Part shown: piece by piece, positions 11,776 through 21,919 of the stretch
How the letters are laid out: each line of letters starts with the position of its first letter
How positions within the stretch are numbered: the stretch's first letter is position 1
NCBI GenBank assembly: GCA_037178975.1
Contig: JASJZH010000002.1
Location: forward strand, 8,731,501-8,795,500
Length of the DNA: 64,000 nucleotides
Reading direction: 5' to 3'
Origin: Oscheius tipulae
Lineage: Eukaryota; Nematoda; Chromadorea; Rhabditida; Rhabditidae
Notes under the pieces: generated by a model
What the model was told of the DNA's origin: nothing
The model's database searches: none
Seen by the model: only the letters and a program-made list of their open reading frames with translations
Program-made: the position numbers and the translations under genes

Positions 11776-12467
11776 ATGGTCAGCTATACTCTCTACTACT
11801 TTCCCATCCGGGCCCGTGGCGAGATTATCCGGCAAATCTTTGCTGTAGCTGGACAGAAATATGAAGATGTCCGAATTCCGAAGGAGCAATGGTCGGACTG
11901 GCAGAAGAAGATGCCTTTTGGACAACTTCCAGTACTTGAGGAGGACGGAAAGATGCTGGCTCAATCCCATTCGATAGCTAGATATCTCGCACGAAAGTTT
12001 GGTGAGTCTCTAACACTGTCTCTGATGTCGCTTTTGTAGATCTCTCCGGTCAGAACCCTTGGGAAGAAGCTCAAGTTGACTCCCTGGCCGATCAGTGGAA
12101 AGACTTCCAGACAGAAACTCGGAGCTTTTGGATTGCCTACACTGGACGAGGCGGAGATCTTGAAAAACTCAAGAAGGATGTTTTTCTCCCAGCGGCCAAG
12201 AAGCACTTCCCCTTCTATGTGAATGCAGTCAAAAACAGTGAAATGGGCTATTTGGTTGGAAACGCATTGACCTGGGTTGATCTTCTGGTAGCCGAGTTCA
12301 TCGCTGGTTTTGATGACTACGATAAGAAGCTACTGGACGACTTCCCAGTTCTTCGAGAGCACAAGACTCTGGTTCGTAATATTCCGAGCTTAAGGAAGTG
12401 GATAGAGACACGTCCCCAGTCCAGTTTTGATCAACCTCAGTTGCGAAGAGACAGAGAGAAATGTTGA
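11776..12467 (+). CDS. Glutathione S-transferase, nematode sigma-like class
   Basis: Two exons, 11776-12001 and 12040-12467, 217 residues. N-terminal thioredoxin-fold domain starts MVSYTLYYFPIRARGEIIRQ with the catalytic-type tyrosine near residue 8, then MPFGQLPVLEEDG and the SNAIL-like QSHSIARYLARKFG. The all-helical C-terminal domain contains LTWVDLLVAEFI and ends WIETRP plus a 16-residue extension. Family role: conjugation of glutathione to electrophiles or prostaglandin-type isomerisation in the cytosol. It follows dyf-13 by 96 bp on the same strand (operon-like spacing) and is convergent with the P-glycoprotein gene, whose stop is 70 bp away. Confidence 0.92.
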
Positions 12468-12537
12468 AGTGTTTCATTTAAGCACCCATTCAGTACTATG
12501 CAGTCGTAAAATCTCTATCGCAATAAGTTACAGCTTC

Positions 12538-15500
12538 TCATTCCGTTTGCAAGGCTTGAGCTTCGACTAGTCTGGCGTATTTACCGTCAGCTTCAATCAG
12601 TTCGTCATGCGTTCCGTATTCTATAACTCCACCATTCTCAATAAAGTATATCCTGAATGGAATGTCAGCTCTGAACATCTGTCACTCACCTATTCGCGTT
12701 CCTAATTGTGCTTAACCTGTGTGCAATAGTGATCGAAGTTCTGCCTGTACTGGCTTCATTCAGTGCTTTTTGTACTTTCTAGAATGTAAAGTAGGACTGT
12801 CAGATCATTGACTTGCCTTCTCTGACTCTGTGTCTAGTGCTGAAGTTGCTTCGTCTAGGAGAAGAAGCTTCGGGTCTCGGATCAGTGCCCGAGCGATGGC
12901 TATCCTCTGTTTTTGACCTCCGGAAAGCGCTCGTCCCTTCTCTCCGACGTCTGTGTCAAAGCCCTAAAAAACCTTCTGTCTTTCTGTCTCTCAACCTCTC
13001 TGTCCCTCTGTCAGTAACGCCTAGGCTGCCTTTCTTCAATCCCGGGCACCAGTTACTTGTCTCTCTGTCTCTTTCTCTCTCTCTTCTTTGTCTGTCTTCT
13101 CACTTACCGCTGGAAAAGCTTCAATGAACTTTGCTGCATTGGCCACATCCACAACTCTTTTCACATCTTCCAACGTCACTTCAGACTCACATCCGAGCGT
13201 GATATTTTCGTAAATTGAACCTAAAGCCCAACTAGCCTTGTCTTTTGGCTATTAACCTCTGAACAAAACCGGCTCCTGTCCCACAAGAGCCACGTTGCTT
13301 CTCAAATGACGAAGAGAAATATCGGTAATGTTGTTGCCGTTCATGTTCTAAACTCCCAGTGACTTCGGTACCTTTTTTCGCTTACAATTTGACCACTATC
13401 GGCTGTGTAAAAGCGCTCAAGGAGCTGAATGACTGTACTCTTTCCACAGCCACTGGCTCCTACGAGAGCGATCGCTTCGCCTGGGTCGACCCGGAGATTC
13501 AGACCCTTTGCGACTTTGAGATCAGGACGAGCAGGGTAAGAGAAGGAGACCTTCTCCACGTTGACTGAACCATCGAGGTCCTTGAAATAAGTTCTTAGTT
13601 ATGTCTGTTTCACTCACTGGTAGCAGTCCTACATCTACAGAAGCTACCTCGCTGTCCATCAGTCCGTAGAGGGACTTGGCGGAAGCTGAAGCCTTGATCC
13701 AGTCGTTGAAAGTGGGCGAGGCGAAGATGACAGACCAGCCGGCAAAGTTGGCTGTCAGGGCAGCAACAACACCATCTGCTGCTTGACAGTACCCATGGTA
13801 GATCGAAGTTGCGCCAACGAAGAAGCAGAAAAAGTCAGAGACAAAAACCAAGGACATGGTCAGCATGAAGGTGGCGGATTGGTAGTGGTTTAGCTGGAAA
13901 CTGGATTAAAGATATAGTTGGACAGGGAGAGACAGAACATAGACATCTTCGCCAAACCTGATCGTTAGTTTCTTTTCTTTATTGCTCTGTTCAGCTTATT
14001 TTATTCATTTTGAGCAGGAATGAAGGTCAGATTCGTGATCAGCGCTTTCGAAAGCACTCAGAAAGTAAAAACAAAAAAACCGTCACGGCGAAATTCGAGC
14101 CAGGAAAGCGAATGCGTTAACCACTAGGCCACGGGGAATGGCGCAGAAAATTTTAGAGACTCACAGTTTTGGCTATAGGCTTGGCCAGCTCCTGTTGCTC
14201 GTGGTACCGATCAGTGAAGTGATCCTCAACGGACAAAAGCTGGATTGTTCTGGCCTGTTCGAAGATCTCAATGGCAAATTCTGCGGTGGTATCCACTTTT
14301 CCCTTTTTCTTCAACTGCTTGTCTGTTCCTTTCGAGAACAAGGTCAGTAGAAAAACAAAAATGGCAATAAGGACAGTGCTGGTGATCCCAGTCTGCCAGG
14401 TACTGTAGTAGGTCAAGATCAGACAGACGAGTACTCCCATCAGATTGTTGACCAGAAGCATGAAACGGTAGTCGAGACACTGAAAACACGGTTTAGAATA
14501 GGAAAATTGCCATACTGCATTGACATTGGTCGAGTTGAGGGCCAGATTAGTGACACAGGCTGCATTGCTACGTTTCTCCTGGTCGAAGTAGGCAGCATCA
14601 CGGTGGAGAAGGGAGCGCAGAACCCCGACACGAAGACTGTTTACAGTGGCTTCCGATGCCCAGCCTCCGAAGCCAATCTGGAAGAGAACTGTCCCTGTCT
14701 CTGCCAGCACTTACAGCCGTGACCAGAAAGAACCATGTCCAGCATCCCAAGATGAAGAAACTGACGCAAGTCCAGAGGAGCAGATGATGATAGGTGTCCT
14801 GTACAATTACAGTGAGTCGACAGTCCATGTCATTCTCTCAGCCTGTCTACTCACCGCAGTCTGTTCCAGAGCCTTGAATGGCAGAATCTGAAGGTAAGAA
14901 AAGGCTGGAAGTTCCAGTCCTCTCATCATAGCGCACAGTGTAGCCATTATCTTCAAGGTTCTGTGCTCTTTGGAAAGGAAGACTTGGAAGAGGGGGTAGT
15001 CCCAAATCGATGTCTTCTAAATGTATCCTTACTTCAGAGGAAAAGAGAATCCTTACCTTGTTCTTCAACTTTTCTTTGGTCGCATCATCGTCCTCAACGA
15101 TTGCCGTGGATGGGCGTCTCTCGCCGATAGAGGATCGCAATGAGGAGCGGATTAGGGGTGAGGCTGCTGATTTTCTGTAAGTTATGTCAATGTTCAGCTA
15201 TGTCTCTCACTGTCTCTGTGTCTGTATGTCCCTGTCTCTCACTGAAGTTTACCCACTTCTCCAAATGGAAATTCTCCGAAAGGGACGGCTTTCGGCTTCT
15301 CTGAGTATTGAGACCGACTTCCTGAGCTCTTGCCAAGCTGGCGTAGAGCCCATCCTTGGCCAAAAGTTCCAAGTGAGAGCCTATAACCTTGGTTCTGATC
15401 CTTCAATGAAGGGTGTTTACCAATCTCAATGACCTTGCCTTTGTCCAGAACATGGATCCGGTTTACGTCCTTCAAGGTACTGAGACGGTGAGCAATGACG

Positions 15501-17784
15501 ATGGTTGTTCTTCCACGAGAGGCTTTGGTTAGGGCGAGCTGGACGACTCTTTCTGATTCGGAATCCAGGGCTGAGGTGGCTTCATCGAGGAGGAGAATCT
15601 TTGGGTCTGTGGCGATTGCTCTGGCAATAGCAATCCTCTGTTTCTGGCCTCCGGATAGAGCCACTCCTCCGACTCCGAGAACTGTGTTGTAACCCTACAG
15701 TCAGTATTGTCGCTGTCTCTCTATCTCTCTGTCTCTCTGCCTCCTTGTCTCTCTGTCTACACTTACATCTTGCAGCTTCATGATGAACTCATGAGCATTG
15801 GCAACTCTAGCGGCTTCCTCCACTTTCTGATCCGTTATGCTTCTGCCCAAGACGATGTTCTCCTTGATAGTTCCATTGAACAGACAGGGCTCCTGCTGTA
15901 CTATTCCGATCGTCTTCCTGAGCTCCTTGACACTAATCTTCTCAATATCGACGCCGTCGATACGAACTTTTCCCTCGACTTTGTCATACAGTCTGGTCAA
16001 GAGACCGATCTGAATTGTCATATCTTCAAAAGACAGTACACACTTACACTGGTACTCTTTCCACAGCCACTGTGTCCCACGAAGGCAATGGTTTCTCCAG
16101 CTTCTGCTGTCCAGGAACAGCCGGTCAGGATCTTTGTCTCCCTTAATTCATTTTCTTAGAACTTTTATTGTCCTAACCTGGTCGGATACTTGAAGTGTAC
16201 CTCCTCGAACTCGATCCTGCCTCTGCAATTCTTTAAGCTGTCTCCCTTCTCTTCCTTCTCGTCGACCTTCGAGGTCTGAAAAACAATCTACTGATTCCCC
16301 AAAAAAGGACCAACCATGTCAATAGTCTCATAGATGACAGCTGCAGCGACTCTTGCCTTCAGGACAGCCATCATATGGGGACCGAGGAGGGACAGGAAGT
16401 AGCCGCCTGGAAAGAGGGCCATTTCTTGGAGGAGGTGAACAGAACTGACCCATCTGGGTAGTATTAGCAGCCATGATGATGGTTCCAGGCTCGAAGGGGT
16501 GAACACCGTCGTGGTTATAGTATAGAACAATACCATATCTGTAACATGTGTTCCGCCGGTCCTATGAAGGTTAGGGTACTATGTCTCTGTTTTTGTGTCT
16601 CTTTTTCTCTGTCTCTCTATCTCTGTCTGTCTCTCTATCTCTCAGTCTTAGGCTTGGCTTACAGTAGCCCAAGAACGAAGAAGACATAGAGTTCGAAGAA
16701 CATCAGACCCTCGAAGAAGCCATTGAGGAAACTCAATCGACGGATCTTGGCCAGACTCTGGTTCAGGACTCGACTATACTTCTGAAATCCGTATCTGTCA
16801 CTGCCCGTGTCACGCTGTTTCACCTGAATCATGGTCTCCTGTCCATTGCAAGCGGCGACAGTTTTCACATTCATGATGGACTCTTCAGCGATGGCACCGG
16901 CCTCATTGGTAGCGTTCATTGACTCCTTCATCGGGCCGGCGGAACACTAGAATTCGTTTCGTTCTGTGAGATCAAGAAAACCAACCCTGGCCATCATTCC
17001 CATAGTGATAGCTCCCAAAGGTCCAAGTCCAAAAGAGACAATGGTCACTCTCCAGTTCACAGCGAAGGAGAAGATGGTGGAGAAGATGAACAGAGCGAAG
17101 CCCCGAGTAATCAGACCGAACTTGTCAGCCATTCCGTCCTGGATCCTCTCAATGTTATTGTTCAGCTGAGAGGAGATCAGTCCAGCGTCATGAACATCGA
17201 ACCAGGCAGCGTCCTGCCGCAGCACGGCCTTCACATATTGAAGCCGCATTTGTCGAACAATGTTAGAGCATGCTGTCAAGAAAACCCATGACTGGAGATA
17301 GGAGATAAACATCATGGTGATGGCTAGACAGCCGTCAGCTATGCACCAATGAATCACAGACCACCAGATATCATCGTTTCCTACTTGCTGGAAAGGTTTT
17401 TGAAGTTGACAGGCCACATGCTTACGTTATCAGGCTCTTTGAGATATATATTGGCAATGTAGCCAGTTACGATGCAGGTTGTACTCTGGAGAATTCCTAC
17501 ACAGACGGAGAGAAAGAGACCGATGTAGACAAAGATTCTGTCCCGTTTGGAACTGTAGCGGAACTGAGAAGAAAAGTGTGTGTCTCTATCTCTCTTAAAA
17601 ACTTACCAATTCCTTGATGGCTACAGGCTGAGCTTCCAGTTTTTCGTGAGCCAAATCTCCTCTGAATCATTCTCGTAAAAGATAGAACTCTGACATACCG
17701 GCAAATGAGGATGTTGATGAGTCGATTGGACCATGTCAACTGTACTCCTTCGTCTTCTGACGGATCCTCTATGATAACTGTCAT
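12538..17784 (-). CDS. P-glycoprotein, ABCB full transporter (copy 1)
   Basis: Twenty-four minus-strand exons, phases all agreeing, 1281 residues: 17699-17784, 17607-17661, 17426-17563, 16986-17387, 16663-16946, 16450-16538, 16315-16406, 16178-16275, 16048-16141, 15767-16009, 15421-15694, 15257-15380, 15057-15174, 14855-15016, 14715-14798, 14516-14677, 14165-14479, 13618-13893, 13386-13580, 13257-13347, 13108-13220, 12817-12963, 12690-12778, 12538-12652. Order TMD1-NBD1-TMD2-NBD2. NBD1: Walker [10 protein letters not shown] near residue 437, signature ALSGGQKQR, Walker [15 protein letters not shown]-loop [12 protein letters not shown]2: GASGCGKST near residue 1073, [31 protein letters not shown]. 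Both sites look competent. Family role: ATP-driven efflux of lipophilic compounds across the plasma membrane. ATG lies 2 nt after a TTTTCAG acceptor. The 12779-12816 intron uses a GC donor. Confidence 0.95.
13990..14140 (-). repeat. tRNA-derived SINE-like copy
   Basis: Reverse strand from 14140 reads GTGGCCTAGTGGTTAACGCA (A box) then TGGCTCGAATTTCG (B box), spaced as in tRNA. Sits in the 13894-14164 intron of P-glycoprotein copy 1. Leader matches 9510-9560 and 6550-6600. Confidence 0.65.
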
Positions 17785-17796
17785 TTCTGAAAAGCG
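17776..17796 (-). promoter_or_regulatory. Likely spliced-leader acceptor of P-glycoprotein copy 1
   Basis: GCTTTTCAG|AAATG on the minus strand: a consensus 3' splice site two bases before the start codon with no upstream coding exon in frame. Confidence 0.55.
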
Positions 17797-17799
17797 GAG

Positions 17800-19093
17800 T
17801 CCTGTTTGGCAGGAAAAGGGGAAGTCGGTAGGAAGTCTTCGTCGCACTAGGAGCGTTCTCTTTTCATGACTGTGCGTACAAACAGCCGATTGTGTTGGCA
17901 GGCAAAGGACTGAATTCAAGAGAGCCTTACAGTGTGTGCAAGCTGTTATGCAAAGAGTTTAATAGCTTCCGTGGCTTTTGGCACAACACAAAAAGGATTT
18001 TGTCTACAGAGAAAAAGACTGAGAGAGAGAGGCAGAGACAGAGTGATAGAGAGACAGAGGTACTGAGAGACAGAAAACAGTATCCTGATGACTAAGGAAT
18101 GCCGAATGAACTTTCATGTTTCATTCTGAAACTAAATCGGAGCTCGGAATCTTAAATATTGGCCTCAAACTGTCGCGCCCAGACTTATTGGCTCTTGTGA
18201 TCGTACTTCTAGATGTGGAACCATCAAAAGAGCTGACTAAAATCTGTGCAAATTGTTCCTGGCTGAAAAAAAGAACAGAGAAATTGAGAGTGTTGGCCAA
18301 TCGGTCGAATTTAAAGGGACTGTCCTCTTCAAGTTCTATACTCGCAAAATTATGCTAATCGGCTCCGACTTTTAGACCTGACGAGTGCTGGATTATGTTT
18401 GAAAAAGAGAGCGAAAAGAAAGCGAGAAAAATAGAGAGATAGAGACACTATGAAACTTTGGGTCAGAAAAGACATCTTTCTGCTTATCAGGCGTGTTCGT
18501 CTTATGGGTTGCGGTCTTTATTTTGGCTCTTTCCTTGAAGTCGTTTCCGTTATCTCACATTGTTCTTTGTCTGTCTCTGTTTCAGGAACTCACTTTCATG
18601 TATCCTCGAAAAGGCTAGATATGCCTTTTACTATATTTTCTTTGTGGGGGCTATTCCTGGTTGGTTAAAAACTGGTCTCTTTTCGGACCTAGAAGTTTCC
18701 GGTGCAATTCTACGCTGAAAGTCGTATTATTTGCTCAGAAACTTAGAGAAGATGTGATGACTGCAAAGTTCTAGTACTTCCTAGACGTTTCTCAGACCTT
18801 TTTGTATAAATTGCTCAAAATTTGCCAACTCTGTGCTTAACATGTTTCTGTGCATACTGTGCCCGTCTGTGTGAACCGTGTCCTGATAAGCCGGGGCTGT
18901 TCAGTGCTCTGGAGGTTTTGATTATACGAATGAAATTTCAGCCGGTCAAGTACCTAGTTGTTCAAGATGGTTTCAAGTACCGAGAGATCTTTTGTCTCTC
19001 TGTCTTTGTCCCTCTTTCTCTTTGTCTCTTCGTCTATCTATCTATCTGTCTCCCTGTTTCTTAGTCTCTCACTCCCTGAATGGTTTTTTTTAT
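17800..19093. other. Intergenic gap upstream of P-glycoprotein copy 1
   Basis: No exon recognised. Contains (GAGACAGA)n runs near 18020-18065 and (TCTGTCTC)n near 18990-19065, plus unremarkable open stretches without splice support. Confidence 0.5.
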
Positions 19094-21149
19094 TCACGAT
19101 AGAGCTTTGAAGATTTCCCCGTTTCTCTTATGGAATGTCACAGCATCTTCGACCAATCCTTTAAGCTTTTCCAAAACAATTTGTCGAAGCTGAAACTTCG
19201 GTTGTTGTTATTCAGGATCTCTTACCCTGACTCTATTCTCCTCATCTGACATCCTTTCAATCCACCAGGCGGCAGTACTGGCCAAGCAGCCAGCTTCGTT
19301 GAAGCAATAAATCGAAAGCACTCGTTGAAAAGCCTCAAATGCCTAGAATCTCTAAGTTTAAGCTACACTGGAAGAAGTCACTTGCTCCAAGGTGTACGCT
19401 ATCTCTTCTCCCATACAGTACATCCAGTACTCTACAAGACACTTCCAATGTCCTCGACGGACTTCAGTTGACAGGAGACAGGTTAGGATCTTCGCTATGT
19501 CGACAAGAGGACAACCAAAATGAACCGCCTGAAAAATGACAGCGTCAAAGACAGAGTCTTTGTATACCTCAAGATCGACAATGGTCTGAAGATCTATCCT
19601 ATTCTCTTCTGTCCTTTTCCACAGCATGTTCCCCCGCCACATATCTCCATGACAGAGAAGCCTAGTAATTCCTGCATCTGGATTGTTTTATAACTAAGCC
19701 TTCACAAACCTAGATGTTCACAGGTTTCATCGACGAACTTTATATAGTCTCTGTCAAGCATCTCGCCTAGAACCTTCTCTAGAAGGTCAACTTCTTTGAC
19801 GAGGACGGTTTTACCAAAGTTTTTTATAGACTCGAGGGCGTATCTGGCTGGCTAAAAACCATACTATAGGTGTTTACAATCAGTCTTCTGTAATGACTTG
19901 TTCAAAACGAAGCTCTCCGAAGTCTTACGCCTTAAAAATTTAGATAAGCTTTCGTTAAAGCGAGTGTCTGGCTACGAAACACTTTGGCGCGAGTCTGCCG
20001 TATTTCGTGCGGCGATTCCAATTTTTTTTATTTCCAAGCTCCAAAAATGAATTTCTGCCGACTTTTGTGGGCGTTTGTAACTCCTATTGTGTTAAAAACA
20101 CTATTTTATGCTCATGAGGACAAATTAAACACAAGAATAAAAGAGAATGAAATGGAACTGAGCTGTAAAAATGTGAGTAAAGCTCTATAATATCAAAATT
20201 TAGCTATTTCTGACCATTTTTCTTCTCTTTTTTGGTTTGGACAAACTTATTTTATCACACTCATTGTGTTAAGCAGCGAGAGTTGAAAAACAAAACGTGA
20301 AAATCACGAGTTTACTTTTCCGGCGTTCGCGCCAAATATTTTGAACTGTGCGCACCAACTTTTCACCAACCAACGGGCGCAATAACGAGACACTCGCTTT
20401 AAAGGGACACTAGTTTCCTCCTCAGAAAAAAAGCAACCTTAGGCTCCAGAATCCACAGATTCTGTAGCGGAGCACCTTCCAGTTTTTTCCTCTCTTCGGT
20501 AGAAAACAGCGGACCAGCTTTGTGGATTTTCGCTGTCTGCTCAATTATCTGAAACCAGAAGTTATATTTCTCGGTGTCAACACCTAAATGATTACCTGTT
20601 TCACCTCGCTAAGCGAGAGACAAAAGTCCTCAGCTGTATTTGGACTGCTCTCATAATATTTCAGTAAAATGAAACCAGAATCTTCACAAATCCTCCTTTT
20701 CTTATAGCCAAGAATCTCGGGGACTTTCACACTTGGAGAGATCTCCTTGACCCGGGAAAGGATCTCTATTTCATTGTTTTGTCTCTAAAATGTCTAGATT
20801 TTTAAAATGAACTGAATCGAACCTTGACCAGAGTCTCCTCCCTCTCTCTATTCATTGTCTCTTGAGCCAGTTTTGTCAACGGATTCTTGTCTGCTTCACG
20901 CTTTGGACCAGAAATTTTGACGACGAATTTGGAGGGGAAAGAAGAGTCGGGTGGTTTCCAAGAGACAGTCAGACGGACAGTATGGGATTGAGTTCCCTTA
21001 ATGCAGTCTTAACTGATCAATGAGTTAAGATGTACCCCCAAATCCTCGAACTCGATTCTGTCTCCAAACTTCGCTTCAGTTCCAAGAGCCTTCTGCAGCG
21101 CTCTCTCGAGATCAGCTGTTGTAATAGACGAGCCGAAAAGTGACGTCAT
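19094..21149 (-). CDS. CHK-kinase-like / EcKL (choline/ecdysteroid-kinase-like, DUF1679 type) protein
   Basis: Nine minus-strand exons: 21036-21149, 20823-20996, 20596-20784, 20438-20548, 19710-19851, 19568-19677, 19382-19528, 19226-19342, 19094-19189; phases agree, 399 residues. N-terminus LQKALGTEAKFGD is typical of the nematode family. Kinase-like parts: SKFVVKISGPK (lysine of the ATP site), the catalytic loop LLCHGDMWRGNMLW (HGDxxxxN), IVDLE followed by VHFGCPLVDIAKIL, where the family has D-x-Q and HFG. C-terminus STAAWWIERM then TFHKRNGEIFKAL. The insect family phosphorylates ecdysteroids; for nematode members the substrate is unknown. It sits between two P-glycoprotein genes on the same strand, which suggests, without proving, a detoxification cluster. 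Confidence 0.88.
19954..20402. mobile_element. MITE with TTAA ends inside the CHK-gene intron
   Basis: Outer inverted repeat TTAAAGCGAGTGTCT at 19955-19969 and its reverse complement at 20386-20400; inner GGCGCGAG / CTCGCGCC-like sequences also pair. It accounts for most of the 19852-20437 intron. Confidence 0.6.
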
Positions 21150-21485
21150 AGTTGACAAGTCTTCAACGACTCACCAATTAATGCCCAAGACTTAACTTAC
21201 ATTTACCCGTAGAAATTGAGAGTAATAGGTGATAAAAATTGAGCGTAGTTTGAAACTAAAAGCAAGGAGGGTGAAGTGACCCGTGTGAGGAAGGAGGACC
21301 GCGCACACGTCAGCTCCGCCGAAAAAAAACGTAAACAAGTGAGTCCAGCTGCATCGGTGCACTGCAGATCAAGCAATTTCTTGAGACAGTGTCCGAGAGA
21401 CAGAGAAATAGAGAGACAAAGAGACAAAAAAAAAAGCAAAAAGAAATCTTGTAGCTCGACCAAGATTTATATATACAAAAAAAGC
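21150..21485. other. Gap, low-complexity purine-rich stretch
   Basis: Upstream region of the CHK gene. 21395-21445 is (GAGACAGAG)n then poly-A rich; no exon supported. Confidence 0.4.
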
Positions 21486-21656
21486 TCAAAAGTCAGAAAC
21501 AACATGGATACAACAACAAAAACATAATTCGAAAAGTCCTTCAAAGAAGCCTTTTATGAGACCTTCCAGTAAACCTTTACCGACTTCTCTCAAACAGGAA
21601 CGTCCCCCACGACGCTTAGAAGAAGATGAGGGAGCAGGCTGATGAGAGGGCTGCAT
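21486..21656 (-). CDS. Candidate 56-residue peptide with amphipathic helix and Cys-rich tail
   Basis: Single-exon minus-strand frame, ATG at 21654-21656, TGA at 21486-21488. Acceptor-like TTGCTCAG directly precedes the ATG. Features: Ser/Pro-rich start, basic KRRGG, then a helix GKGLLEGLIKGFFEGLFEL with glycines every four residues and a CFCCC cluster, which might be a membrane-inserting or palmitoylated tail. No family recognised. It lies between the CHK gene and P-glycoprotein copy 2, same strand. The frame could be chance, since the length is short. Confidence 0.35.
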   Translation of the reverse strand: MQPSHQPAPSSSSKRRGGRSCLREVGKGLLEGLIKGFFEGLFELCFCCCIHVVSDF

Positions 21657-21919
21657 CTGAGCAATTTACTTCGAAGAATCCTAGATCAAAACTCACGACT
21701 GATCCTGAGAAGAATCTGAGTGAAAGACTGAGAAGGTGGATAGAGCAGGAATGAGAAAGAAGCAGTTAAATGATGTATCGTCGTCATCGAACCAGCTAGT
21801 TTCGCCGTCATTGAGCAAGCAAAGAAATGACCGGAAAACAAACAGGAGATAGAGTATGAACGGTCAAAGAAATCTTTAAAGAAACACACAGAGACAGAGG
21901 ATAGTACAAATCAAATAAT

